A stretch of DNA of 64,000 nucleotides from CAXXIC01 sp049315325 (GTDB taxonomy: Bacteria > Bacteroidota > Bacteroidia > Bacteroidales > UBA7332), in assembly GCA_049315325.1 (NCBI GenBank), contig JBMOKJ010000004.1:245507-309506 (forward strand), written 5' to 3'. The notes beneath the pieces are model-generated. The model worked only from the letters and a program-made list of their open reading frames with translations. It was not told the origin of the DNA and did no database searches. The position numbers and the translations under genes are program-made. This document shows, piece by piece, positions 44,501 through 54,600 of the stretch. Each line of letters begins with the position of its first letter. The stretch's first letter is position 1.

Positions 44501-47419
44501 ATGAAATGGAAAATGCAACCACGGTTTAAGAGCCCAAGGATTACGCCACTACTATTAAGCTCTTTTTTGCTGTTTTTGGTAATATCTTGTATCAAAAACG
44601 AATATGATTTATCAACTGGTATTATATCTGAGGTGACTGTTGGAGGAGACTCTCTATTAATTCAAATTGGTTCTACGAAACCTATTCGGTTAGATAGTAT
44701 GATTAAGGCAAAAGACATCGAATTGCTAAAAAAATCCGAAGATGGTTCTTATTCACTTGGTAAAGGAGACTCGGTGATTTCGGATGTAAAATCAATTAAT
44801 CCAGTCACATTCTCTATAAATCCAATTACGATAAACCCGTCGACAGTGAGTTTTGCCGATTTAACTTTCCCAACATTCGTTATAGATCCAGTATCCTCGA
44901 CTACAACCTTCGTGACACCTTCTTTTATCGTTAACCAACAAGTACAAGCAATTGATGTCACAAATGATATTTCACAGGTTATCTCAGTTTCGCCACCGAG
45001 TCCAGTGAGGTCGAATATTGCTTCTAAGGGAAAAGCCAGCACTCAATTTGCAGTTGGTCCCATTGGATTGAATATCAGTAAATCGTTTACTCAAGTGCTC
45101 AATATTGCATCTTATCCTGCTGAGATAGTGAAAGTTGACAAAGTTTTGTTGAAATCGAATACGGTTACGATTCGTTTTGATAAATCAAAAATAAACAGTT
45201 TGGCTATTTCGAACCGAGTTGAAACAGTTAAATCATTCAGAATAGATTTTCCTACAGAATATGGTATTTCAAATGCTGTCGGACCAACTGGCAGTCACGC
45301 TAAAATTGTAGGTAATTCCTTTATAGTTGAAAATGATGTTCTTGACCCCACTCAAGATATTGTATATTATAGTTTCAATTTAGACTACCTCAATGTTGAA
45401 AATGTTCCCCAACCTGGTTCGATGTCGATGTCGAGAAATATTCCTTATACACTTCAATACGATATCACAGGCGATGTTAACAACTTAACAGATATTAATG
45501 GAAAAACTTTGGACTTGACATTGACGATAAAGGCTTCTCCTGTTATGGATAACATCGAACTTGAGTCGAATGAAACCTCAATCACAATGGATGCCGGCAG
45601 CAAGGCAATCAATAAAGAAATAGGTGGTATTCCATCTGAAGTTACCCACTTAAATCAAGTAACTTTTGAACCAAATGCTTATATAAACCTCACAATTTCA
45701 AATCCTAATATCGATCCATTCTCTCTGTCAAGTGGTTATATTGAGGTTGTTCTTCCGAAAACATTTATTTTTAAGCCTACTGCAGGATTGAATACAAGTT
45801 CCAATGTCTATACATTACCTTACGATAATCTTTATGGTACTAAACGATTGGATGTGACGGGGATGAATATCAATAAAGACATTGCCGATGGAGTAGGTGC
45901 ATTTACAGTAAACGAATCCCTTTCCTATAAAGCGGTTGGTTTGAAATTAGCTTCAATTAGAACATTTCTGAAAACAGCTCAAGGAATGGGCAACAAAGAT
46001 TTAACATTTAGTGGGACGTTTAATAATTTCAAAATAAGTGATGCGTCTGTAACAACCAAGAAGATTACTGCTGCTGTACCAAGTAAAACTTCAGATTTCA
46101 ATATTTCGAAATTTGTATCGAATGACTTGAAGAAACTCTATCTTGTGGATCTAAAAACTCCATCTCAGCTGCAATTGAAACTGAATGTGAAAGGATTGCC
46201 ACAAGCATTTGATTCATTGTTTTTCTACAATTACACGATTTCGTTTCCAAAGTGTCTGAAATTTGCAGCAGGAAATGTCAATTCACAAAATCAGATTATT
46301 CTCAATCGTGGCTTCAAAGTTACCGATGGTTTTGTTAAGATTGTCACTCTTGAAGGCATCGATTTTGGTGTAGATGGACTGAGTTTAACCAATGGAACAT
46401 TCAATCTGAACGAGTCAGTTTCTCTCGAAGGTTCGGTTTATGTCAAAGGGGCTAATCTGAATGTGAAAGACATGGGAACAATCACCGTTGAGCCGTCAAT
46501 GTCGATTGGCGATATGACTGTAAGCAATGTGGAAGGACAGTTTGCTCCTGTGATTGATCCAATTCTAAAAACGGTTAATTTGAATTTGCCAAACTTCTTG
46601 AAACAGGAAGGTACGAAATTGGATATCATAAATCCTGTCATCACTATTGAAGTAGCTAATACAACAGGTATTCCAATTGACATTGCTATGGATTTGATTC
46701 CTAAACGCAGTGGAAATGTGATTTCAGCAGGTAAGATTTCGACTTCGATGTCGATATTAGCCGCTGAAACGCTTGGACAGCCTACTTGGAGTAAATTCTT
46801 GATCTCGCCGTCTAGTAAGAATAGTTCGGTAGGATATCAATCCATTGTTATTCCAAATCTCCCTGATTTATTAAAAACTGTTCCCGATGAATTGGAAATC
46901 AAAGTGACACCGACCGTTACAGGCACGCGCCACAAGGTAGATTTGCAGTCGGCTGTCAACCAATTGAAGGTGAAATACAACATACACGTACCGTTGGATT
47001 TCGGACAGGAGTTTCAACTTCAATATACCGATACAGTTGCCGATTTGCACACCAAGTTGAAAGACTTTACAAATTATGCTGACACAGTAGCCGTTATTGC
47101 AGCTGTAGATAATGAAATTCCGCTTGATTTGAATCTCGAACTTGTGCCATTAGACAAAGATAAAAAGGTGGTGACTGGGATTAAAATTAATCAATCAAAT
47201 ACAATAAAATCTTGTAATATCGACGGTTCAGCACAACGTACAAACATCAATCTAGGTTTGAAGGAGTTAGTTAGTGGAGCAATAGATCAACTCGATGCTA
47301 TCTCATTCAAAGTAAATGCGAGTAAAAATAGTACCGTTGCCGGAATGCCATTAAAAGCAAGCCAGTCTGTTAAAATTGCGCTCAAAGTGAGAGTGCTCAA
47401 AGGCGTAACAGTTAAATAG
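44501..47419 (+). CDS. Very large beta-rich lipoprotein of unknown function
   Basis: The protein has 972 residues. A lipoprotein signal ends in LVISC (Cys near residue 31). The rest is almost entirely predicted beta-strand, with recurring patterns of Ile/Val-Asn-Pro and Asp-Ile-Thr (for example SINPITINPSTVSFADLTFPTF near 105, and LNLPNFLKQEG with TIEVANTTGIPIDIAMDLIPKRSG near 690-745). A weakly similar IPLDLNLELVPLDKDKKV segment recurs near residue 875, so internal repeats are likely. It is not recognised as a named family. The DUF5723 outer-membrane gene follows 42 bases downstream, so the two probably work together at the outer membrane. Confidence 0.8.
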   Translation: MKWKMQPRFKSPRITPLLLSSFLLFLVISCIKNEYDLSTGIISEVTVGGDSLLIQIGSTKPIRLDSMIKAKDIELLKKSEDGSYSLGKGDSVISDVKSINPVTFSINPITINPSTVSFADLTFPTFVIDPVSSTTTFVTPSFIVNQQVQAIDVTNDISQVISVSPPSPVRSNIASKGKASTQFAVGPIGLNISKSFTQVLNIASYPAEIVKVDKVLLKSNTVTIRFDKSKINSLAISNRVETVKSFRIDFPTEYGISNAVGPTGSHAKIVGNSFIVENDVLDPTQDIVYYSFNLDYLNVENVPQPGSMSMSRNIPYTLQYDITGDVNNLTDINGKTLDLTLTIKASPVMDNIELESNETSITMDAGSKAINKEIGGIPSEVTHLNQVTFEPNAYINLTISNPNIDPFSLSSGYIEVVLPKTFIFKPTAGLNTSSNVYTLPYDNLYGTKRLDVTGMNINKDIADGVGAFTVNESLSYKAVGLKLASIRTFLKTAQGMGNKDLTFSGTFNNFKISDASVTTKKITAAVPSKTSDFNISKFVSNDLKKLYLVDLKTPSQLQLKLNVKGLPQAFDSLFFYNYTISFPKCLKFAAGNVNSQNQIILNRGFKVTDGFVKIVTLEGIDFGVDGLSLTNGTFNLNESVSLEGSVYVKGANLNVKDMGTITVEPSMSIGDMTVSNVEGQFAPVIDPILKTVNLNLPNFLKQEGTKLDIINPVITIEVANTTGIPIDIAMDLIPKRSGNVISAGKISTSMSILAAETLGQPTWSKFLISPSSKNSSVGYQSIVIPNLPDLLKTVPDELEIKVTPTVTGTRHKVDLQSAVNQLKVKYNIHVPLDFGQEFQLQYTDTVADLHTKLKDFTNYADTVAVIAAVDNEIPLDLNLELVPLDKDKKVVTGIKINQSNTIKSCNIDGSAQRTNINLGLKELVSGAIDQLDAISFKVNASKNSTVAGMPLKASQSVKIALKVRVLKGVTVK

Positions 47420-47461
47420 GCCGTTGTAGAGTACATTGTATAATCCATTAATTTTATCGTT

Positions 47462-49318
47462 ATGAACAACAAGATATATTCAATCAAAACAATCGTAGTC
47501 AGTGGCTTAATAGCGTTTCTAGGCACGGTGATGCTGCAAACAGCTACTGCTCAGCTTTCGTATAGTAAATATTTCCTAAACGAGATGAGCGGCATAAACA
47601 AGATGAATCCTGCTTTTGTGCCCGAATACGGTTACTTATCATTTCCTGTTCTAGGTCGTTTTGGAATGTATGCTAACTCTACATCAGGAGTTTCAGATTT
47701 CCTTTTCCCGATGGATGGAAAGCATGCCACGTTTATGAATAAAGCAGTTTCGGCAGATGATTTCTTAAGCCGAATTGACCCCAACACAACCATTAATCAA
47801 GCATTAAGTTCCGATATATTTTCGTTTGGTTTTTTTACAAAACGAAACAGTTTTTGGTCTTTTAATGTAGGGTTTCGCGAAAATCTGCATGTCAATCTTC
47901 CTTACGATTTTTTTGCGTTGGCAAAAAAGGGAATGAGCAATAGTTATGCAAAATACGATTTGAATGCCATTTCTTTCCAACAAACAAACATTGGAGATTT
48001 GTCCATTGGCTATTCAAGAATGATTGGCAAAAAGGTGAGATTTGGATTGAATGCCAAATTGCTCGTTGGTCTTTCATCGGCTCAATTTAGTTACAGCAAA
48101 TTTGATGTTATTTTCAATCAAGGCGCTTTTAGTGTTGATGCCAAAGGCGATTTAGTGATGATGGCTGATGCTGCTGCATTCAAGAAAGATGAAAATAATA
48201 TATACAAATTCGATACATTCTCATTCAACAAACAAGGCTTGAAGCCTATGGGTTATGGGGGCGCTGTCGATTTAGGAATAACCTATAATCCTGTTAAAAA
48301 ACTGACATTGTCGGCTTCGGTTAACGATTTAGGATCACTCAAATGGAATTCGACATCGGTAAGACGTGCTGTAGCTCAAGGAGGTGTGTCATTTAATGGA
48401 TTTACCGAAATCGATGCTCAGAACGTAAATGTGGATGCACAAGTAGATCAATTGAAAGAAGATGCAAAAACACTCATTCAATTCAAAGATGCTGAAGTGA
48501 CTGAAACTTACAAATATGATTTGCCAACTATTATCAGAGCTAGCGCCGAATATAGTTTCTTTGGAAATCCTAGTCACGATATTTCGGTGGGTATGTTGTA
48601 TCAAAACTACAGTAGTGTGATTCGCAAAACAGATGAATTAGTTGGAGTAATCAATCTACGTCCATTCTCGTGGTTTATGATTTCGGGAAATGCTGCGATG
48701 CTTACTAAAGACTACAACCGCTACGGGGTGGCATTGAGTTTCTCTCCTTGCTGGTTCAATTTCTTTATTGCATCAGATTATGTAATTCCAAATTTAACGA
48801 AACAGTTTGCACCGATAGATGCTTTCAATCTTAACTTTGAAACAGGTTTTTCAATTCCGTTTGGTCACAGTCGCCGTAAAACGCCAAAAGCTATTCCAGT
48901 TGTGCTTCCTGCACCTCCGCCACCTATGGCACCAGTTATGCCGATACCTGTGATAGATTCATTGGTTGTTCATGCAAAAATGGATAGCGATACGATTGTG
49001 GTGAAACACGATACTTTGGTTGTCATTCCACCGGTTGATTCAACACTCATACATGCTGCTGATTCGCTCCGTATGAAACTTCAAATGGATTCGATTGCAA
49101 CACAACAACGTGCCGATTCGATTGCCTCTGTTGCATTACAAATTGCTAAGCAAGTTGTTGTCCCAGCTACAATTCCTGTAGCAACCATTTCGAATGCTTT
49201 GCCATCCACAACTACAAATGGCACAAAAGCAAAGAGTATTAAAAAACCAATTAAAGGTAAAGCAACACTTAATAAGAAAAAGAAACTGCCTGCGAAAGCG
49301 GCCACAGTTAAGAAGTAG
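47462..49318 (+). CDS. DUF5723-family outer-membrane protein with basic C-terminal tail
   Basis: The protein has 618 residues. A signal peptide covers about 1-31 (ends near TATAQ). Residues 32-465 contain many alternating strands typical of a PorP/FadL-like barrel, starting with SGINKMNPAFVPEYGYLSFPVLGRFGMY and ending near NLNFETGFSIPFGHS. Residues 480-505 are Pro-rich (PAPPPPMAP), 505-570 hold repeated ADSIA/DSTL segments likely to be helical, and the last 30 residues are strongly basic (KPIKGKATLNKKKKLPAK). The tail would lie in the periplasm and could contact peptidoglycan or nucleic acid; that is inference. It is co-transcribed with the large lipoprotein. Confidence 0.82.
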   Translation: MNNKIYSIKTIVVSGLIAFLGTVMLQTATAQLSYSKYFLNEMSGINKMNPAFVPEYGYLSFPVLGRFGMYANSTSGVSDFLFPMDGKHATFMNKAVSADDFLSRIDPNTTINQALSSDIFSFGFFTKRNSFWSFNVGFRENLHVNLPYDFFALAKKGMSNSYAKYDLNAISFQQTNIGDLSIGYSRMIGKKVRFGLNAKLLVGLSSAQFSYSKFDVIFNQGAFSVDAKGDLVMMADAAAFKKDENNIYKFDTFSFNKQGLKPMGYGGAVDLGITYNPVKKLTLSASVNDLGSLKWNSTSVRRAVAQGGVSFNGFTEIDAQNVNVDAQVDQLKEDAKTLIQFKDAEVTETYKYDLPTIIRASAEYSFFGNPSHDISVGMLYQNYSSVIRKTDELVGVINLRPFSWFMISGNAAMLTKDYNRYGVALSFSPCWFNFFIASDYVIPNLTKQFAPIDAFNLNFETGFSIPFGHSRRKTPKAIPVVLPAPPPPMAPVMPIPVIDSLVVHAKMDSDTIVVKHDTLVVIPPVDSTLIHAADSLRMKLQMDSIATQQRADSIASVALQIAKQVVVPATIPVATISNALPSTTTNGTKAKSIKKPIKGKATLNKKKKLPAKAATVKK

Positions 49319-49347
49319 CTAGTATAGGTACTAAATTCAAAATAATT

Positions 49348-49387
49348 AACCCCTAAATTTCCAAAAAGAAGTTTAGGGGTTATTTTA
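49348..49387. terminator. Terminator between convergent DUF5723 and rhlE
   Basis: AACCCCTAAA (49348-49357) and TTTAGGGGTT (49372-49381) are perfect arms, followed by ATTTTAT on the plus strand. Confidence 0.82.
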
Positions 49388-49466
49388 TCACCATCAAATA
49401 TAGCTCAATGGCTTATTTGATTCTTTGGAGCAAAAGATAATTGCAGATTGAAAACTGATATATAAA

Positions 49467-50780
49467 TCAATCCTTTTTCTTTATGATTGGTTTTGCTTTT
49501 GGTACGTGCGGAGCTGGATTCTCTTTCGCATGGTGCGGTCCCGATTTCGGACTGTTCGTAATTGGCCGCTTTGGTTTTGGTTTGGTATGCGCATTCTTTG
49601 GGCGGAATTTTCCACCGCCACGTGCGCCATTCGGATTCCACTCAGGTGCTTCGCCCAGTTCGGCAGGCATGGTGCATCGGGGCACTTCCGCTTCAATCAA
49701 CTTTTCAATCTGTTGCATCTTGTGCATGTCGCGCTCGTTCACAAGCGTGAAGGCGGTTCCTTTGGTATTGGCGCGCGCCGTACGACCAATGCGGTGCACG
49801 TAGTCTTCGGCATCGCGCGGACAGTCGTAGTTGATTACCATGTTCACCTCTTTGATGTCGATGCCGCGGCTCATTACGTCTGTGGCCACAATAATTCTTG
49901 TACGTTTCGAACGAAAACCACGAAGAACCTCTTCGCGCTCTGCTTGTCCCAAGTCTGACGAAAACGCTTGCGGACGGTGCCCGAAGCGACGCAAAGCAGT
50001 CATTATTTCGTTGATTTTCATCTTCGACGACGTGAACACAATGATGCTCTTATCTTCGTGGTGCTCTTTCAGAATATGGTTCAGCACTCCGTTCTTTTGG
50101 TGGTCGTGTGTCAGGTAGAGGTTTTGCGAAATACCCGCTGCCGGTTTCGAAATCGACAACGTGATTTGTTCCGGTTCGCGAAGAATCTTATTCGCCAACG
50201 TCTTGATTTTATCTGGCATCGTGGCACTGAACATCAGCGTTTGACGCTCTACGGGCAGGTGTTTGATAATCTTCTCGATATCGTCGAGGAATCCCATGTC
50301 GAGCATCTTGTCGGCTTCGTCGAGTACGAGGTGTTTTACCTTCGAGAAATCGACGTACCCCATTGCGAGGTGCGCAATCAATCGACCAGGAGTAGCAACG
50401 ATGATTTCCGAACCATTCTTGAGCGACATCTCTTGCGATGCAAACTCTCCGCGATCGCCACCACCATAGATGGCAGCCGATGTGACGTTGATAAAGTAGG
50501 AGAGACCCTGAATTTCTTGATCTATCTGTATCGCCAATTCGCGCGTTGGCACGATAATGAGCGTGTTGACAGTCGTTTCGTCCAGCCCCGTTAGCTTGTC
50601 GAGAATGGGAAGTACGAACGCTGCCGTTTTGCCCGTTCCCGTTTGGGCACAAGCGATTAAATCTTTGTTAGCTAATATTTTAGGAATAGCGAGTTCTTGA
50701 ATGGGTGAGGCTACTTTGAAGCCCATGTGAGAAATTGCTTCAAGCAATTGTTCGTTCAGATTGAGTTCTGCAAATGTCAT
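49467..50780 (-). CDS. rhlE: DEAD-box RNA helicase (RhlE type)
   Basis: The protein has 437 residues from the ATG at 50780 (MTFAELNLNEQLLEAI, the usual Q-motif start); an upstream start at 50846 would add 22 unlikely residues. Motifs: Q motif SPIQELAIP, I AQTGTGKTAAF, Ia PTRELAIQI, II DEAD, III SAT, V ATDVMSRGID, VI HRIGRTAR. The C-terminal tail (about 370-437) is Lys/Pro/Arg-rich (KPKPKRPITNSPKSG), suited to RNA binding. It unwinds RNA, probably in ribosome assembly or mRNA turnover. Confidence 0.94.
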   Translation of the reverse strand: MTFAELNLNEQLLEAISHMGFKVASPIQELAIPKILANKDLIACAQTGTGKTAAFVLPILDKLTGLDETTVNTLIIVPTRELAIQIDQEIQGLSYFINVTSAAIYGGGDRGEFASQEMSLKNGSEIIVATPGRLIAHLAMGYVDFSKVKHLVLDEADKMLDMGFLDDIEKIIKHLPVERQTLMFSATMPDKIKTLANKILREPEQITLSISKPAAGISQNLYLTHDHQKNGVLNHILKEHHEDKSIIVFTSSKMKINEIMTALRRFGHRPQAFSSDLGQAEREEVLRGFRSKRTRIIVATDVMSRGIDIKEVNMVINYDCPRDAEDYVHRIGRTARANTKGTAFTLVNERDMHKMQQIEKLIEAEVPRCTMPAELGEAPEWNPNGARGGGKFRPKNAHTKPKPKRPITNSPKSGPHHAKENPAPHVPKAKPIIKKKD

Positions 50781-50811
50781 TTTGGATGAGAAATTTTTAA
50801 AAAATAATCTC

Positions 50812-50819
50812 CAAAGGTA
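50812..50819 (-). promoter_or_regulatory. -7 box (TACCTTTG) upstream of rhlE
   Basis: This is an exact TAnnTTTG on the minus strand, 31 bases before the rhlE ATG. It lies downstream of the sixA stop, so rhlE can be transcribed on its own. No clear -33 box. Confidence 0.42.
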
Positions 50820-50864
50820 AGCAAAAATGCCGGAAAAAGCTTGCAAGCCGAATAAAAGGGCACT

Positions 50865-51350
50865 TTACGGTGTCGCAAAGAGCTTGATTTCTCCTTTTAC
50901 GCCCTCCAATTCATCCCAATTATCAATATTGAACTTTATAACAGCTACACCGGAAGTGGGTAGATGTCCGTCGAAATCGTTTGTTAATTCGCCAATAAGA
51001 TTGGCAAGAGTCGGATTGTGCCCAAATAAAAAGACAGTCCCTCTGGTTTGTGCTACTTCTGTTAGGAGTTGCTTTAATTCAGTCACATCAATTTCCTCGT
51101 AAAGGCTGTTCTTCTTTACGATCTCTTTTGGTTCTATTGAAAGTTGTTCGGCAAAAATGGCACAGGTCTGATAGGCCCTTTTGGCACTGCTGCAAATCAA
51201 TAGTTGTGGATTGATATTTTGCTCTTTGAGCAGCGATGCCATTTTGGCTGCATCGTTTTTCCCTTTGCCGGTCAGTTTTCTATTGAAATCATTCACTCCT
51301 AGCTCTGCCGATTCAGCTTTGGCATGGCGGATAATCACTAATATTCTCAT
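50865..51350 (-). CDS. sixA: SixA-like histidine phosphatase
   Basis: The protein has 161 residues. The histidine-phosphatase motif is at the start (VIIRHAKAE, His9 as nucleophile). The second active-site His lies in LFGHNPTL. The length and the NRKLTGKGKNDAAKMASLL segment fit the SixA branch rather than phosphoglycerate mutase. E. coli SixA removes phosphate from phosphohistidine on signalling or PTS proteins; the partner here is unknown. It is upstream of rhlE on the same strand with an 84-base gap. Confidence 0.9.
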   Translation of the reverse strand: MRILVIIRHAKAESAELGVNDFNRKLTGKGKNDAAKMASLLKEQNINPQLLICSSAKRAYQTCAIFAEQLSIEPKEIVKKNSLYEEIDVTELKQLLTEVAQTRGTVFLFGHNPTLANLIGELTNDFDGHLPTSGVAVIKFNIDNWDELEGVKGEIKLFATP

Positions 51351-51460
51351 CTTCGATTTTTGTTGTAAAGATAGTGCTTCTTTCGATAGTGTAAGGTAGT
51401 AAGTAATTTCAAAATAAGAACAAGCAAAATCTATTCAGTTTAAGCTAAAACCCTGACTCC

Positions 51461-51492
51461 TTTTGAGAAATGGAAACAAAGGCGTACCTTTG
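51461..51492 (+). promoter_or_regulatory. Promoter of metH
   Basis: TTTTG (51461-51465), a 19-base spacer and TACCTTTG (51485-51492) are a near-ideal Bacteroidota promoter. The predicted leader is about 150 bases and contains dispersed repeat sequence. Confidence 0.7.
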
Positions 51493-51540
51493 CACGTTAA
51501 TAGGAAGTTGATAACTTGACTAGTACACATCGCTTAGCAA

Positions 51541-51645
51541 TTCTCAGCGGAGCTCTGCGAATTCTTTGCGTCCTCTGCGGTTAAAAACAAGTAAACAGGA
51601 CGAAAAATAAAACCTTAGCACATTCGTGCCTTTGCGTTTAAAGAT
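51541..51645. repeat. Dispersed CTCTGCGG/CTTTGCG repeats in the metH leader
   Basis: CTCAGCGGAGCTCTGCG, TTTGCGTCCTCTGCGG and, further on, CGTGCCTTTGCG belong to the ACCGCAGAGGACGCAAAG-type intergenic repeats found in many bacterial genomes. Related sequences lie at 16671-16713 and 26944-27019. No cobalamin-riboswitch core is recognisable in this leader. Confidence 0.5.
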
Positions 51646-51651
51646 AAAAAG

Positions 51652-54600
51652 ATGGCAACAAAACCGACAATTCAATCAATTCTCGAAGACAGAATATTAG
51701 TGCTCGATGGAGCAATGGGGACAATGATTCAGCAGTATAAACTGTCTGAAGAAGACTACCGTGGCACGCTCGTGAGCGGCAACCGCACCTACAAAGGAAA
51801 CAACGATATGCTTTGCATCACCAAGCCCGAGGTGATTCGCGAAATTCATGCGAAATACCTGATGGCGGGAGCAGACATTATCGAAACAAATACATTCAAC
51901 GCCAACTCCGTGTCGATGGAGGATTATGGCATGCAGTCCTACGTTCGCGAGATGAACCTAGCGGCTACACGTCTGGCATTGGAAGTGGCAGCCGAATTCA
52001 CGGCAAAAGACCCATCTACTCCGCGCTATGTGGCGGGTGCGATTGGACCGACCAACAAAACCTGCTCAATGTCGCCCGACGTAAACAATCCTGCTTATCG
52101 TGCGCTGACGTTCGATGCACTGTGCGATTCGTATCAAGAACAAATTGAGGCATTGATAGAAGGCGGCGTGGATTTGCTGCTGATAGAGACTATTTTTGAT
52201 TCTCTGAACGCCAAAGTGGCGCTGTTTGCTGCCGAAAAAGCGATGAAAAAGCTCGAAAAGAAAGTACCAATCATGCTTTCGGTCACGCTTTCTGATAAAG
52301 GTGGTCGCACACTTTCAGGTCAAACGATGGGTGCATTCCTCGCATCGGTCGAACATGCCGATATTCTTTCCGTCGGATTAAACTGCTCATTCGGCGCACG
52401 CGATATGAAGCCGTTTATCAAGGAGTTAGGTGAAATTTCACCTTACTACATCAGCGCTTATCCGAATGCCGGATTGCCAAACCGCTTTGGCGAATACGAC
52501 GAGTCACCCGAGATTATGGCGTTGCAAATTAAAGAGTATTTCGAAGAAAGTTTGGTGAACGTCATTGGTGGATGTTGCGGAACAACGCCAGACCACATTG
52601 CCACCTACAAATCGATGCTGCAAGGCATGACACCTCACGCCAAATCGGCTCCTACTAAGGCGATGCGCCTTTCGGGACTCGAACTGCTGGATGTTAAGCC
52701 TGAGAATAACTTCGTGAACATTGGCGAGCGATGCAACGTGGCCGGTTCGCGCAAATTCCTGCGCTTAATCAGAGAAGAAAACTACGAAGAGGCGCTCACT
52801 ATTGCCCGTAAACAGGTGGAAGATGGTGCGCAAATCCTCGATGTAAACATGGACGAAGGAATGTTGGACGCGGTGAAAGAGATGACCACGTTCCTCAATC
52901 TGATGATGTCGGAACCCGATATTTGCTGCGTGCCGATTATGATTGACTCGTCGAAATGGCACGTCATCGAAGAGGGATTGAAGTGTGTTCAAGGCAAATG
53001 TGTGGTCAACTCCATTTCGCTGAAAGAGGGTGAAGCGCAGTTTCTCGAACAAGCCCGACTGCTCAAAAGCTATGGCGCCGCTGCGGTGGTGATGGCGTTC
53101 GACGAGCAAGGACAGGCAGATACCTTCCCACGTCGAGTGGAGATTTGTACTCGTGCTTACAATTTATTAGTGAATGAAGTAAAATTCAACCCGAACGATA
53201 TTATTTTCGATCCGAATGTGTTGGCATTGGCCACGGGTATCGAAGAACACGCAACCTACGGAATCGACTTCCTGAAAGCGACCGAATGGATCAAGCAAAC
53301 CTTACCAGGCGCGAAAGTGAGCGGTGGTTTGAGTAATCTTTCCTTCTCGTTCCGCGGCAACAACTACATCCGCGAGGCGATGCACTCGGTGTTCCTCTAC
53401 CACGCCATCAAGGTGGGAATGGACATGGCGATTGTCAATCCGTCGGAAGCGGTATTGTACGACGATATTCCTGCAAATGTATTGGAAGCCATCGAAGATG
53501 TCATTTTCAATCGTCGTGCTGATGCTACGGAGCGTTTGCTCGACATTGCCGAACAGTTGAAGAATACTTCGACTGGCGAAAAACAGGTTCAGCAAGACGA
53601 ATGGCGTTCGCTACCTCTCGAAGATCGCTTAATTCATGCCTTGCAAAAAGGAATTGGCGACCACATGGCAGAGGACATTGCCGAAGCATTGACCGTTTAT
53701 GCAAAAGCCGTTGACATCATCGATGAACCGTTGATGAAAGGGATGAACAAGGTAGGCGAACTATTTGGCGAAGGGAAAATGTTTCTTCCGCAGGTTGTGA
53801 AAACTGCCCGCACGATGAAGAAAGCGGTCGCCATACTGCAACCTGTGCTCGAAGCCGAAAAGGTGAGCGGAACATCGAAAGCAGGAACGGTTTTGATTGC
53901 TACCGTGAAAGGCGACGTACACGACATTGGTAAAAACATTGTGGGCGTGGTGCTATCGTGCAACAACTACGAAATGGTCGATTTGGGTGTGATGGTTCAC
54001 CTCGAAGAGATTATCAAGAAAGCGAAAGAGATACAGCCCGATTTTATCGGATTGAGTGGGTTAATTACCCCGTCGCTCGACGAAATGACCCGCGTAGCAC
54101 AGGCCATGGAAGCGGAAGGTTTCAAAATGCCGTTGCTTATTGGTGGTGCCACCACTTCTAAAATACATACCGCGGTGAAAATCGCACCACATTACACTGG
54201 TGCTCCGGTGATACACTCGAAAGATGCGTCGCAAACTCCTGGAAAATTGGCACAATGGCTGAACCTTGATACTCGTGCCGATTATGTTGCAAAGTTAGAA
54301 AGTGAATACGAAACTTTACGATTAAGTATTCAGAAAGAGAAACCAATGGCGCCATATTCCGAAGCAAAAGAGCGTGCGTTAAAGCTCGACTTTAGCAATT
54401 ATACTCCGGCGAAACCCAACAATATGGGAACGCACCGCATCGATATTCCAGTGAAAGAGTTGGTGCCGTATATCCACTGGATATTCTTCTTTAGCTCGTG
54501 GCGTTTAGGTGGAAAATTTGCGAAGATTGCGGAGTTAGACGGTTGCGATTCGTGCCGTTTGGCGTGGGTGAATTCATTCCCCGTAGAAGATCGTCCGAAA

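Noticed and set aside
49968..50594. Plus-strand open frame (208 codons) opposite rhlE
   Set aside because: It is antisense to helicase motifs Ia-V, which are unambiguous.
51493..51651. Cobalamin riboswitch upstream of metH
   Set aside because: No B12-box-like conserved core or long multi-stem structure was recognised; the leader is largely dispersed repeat sequence.
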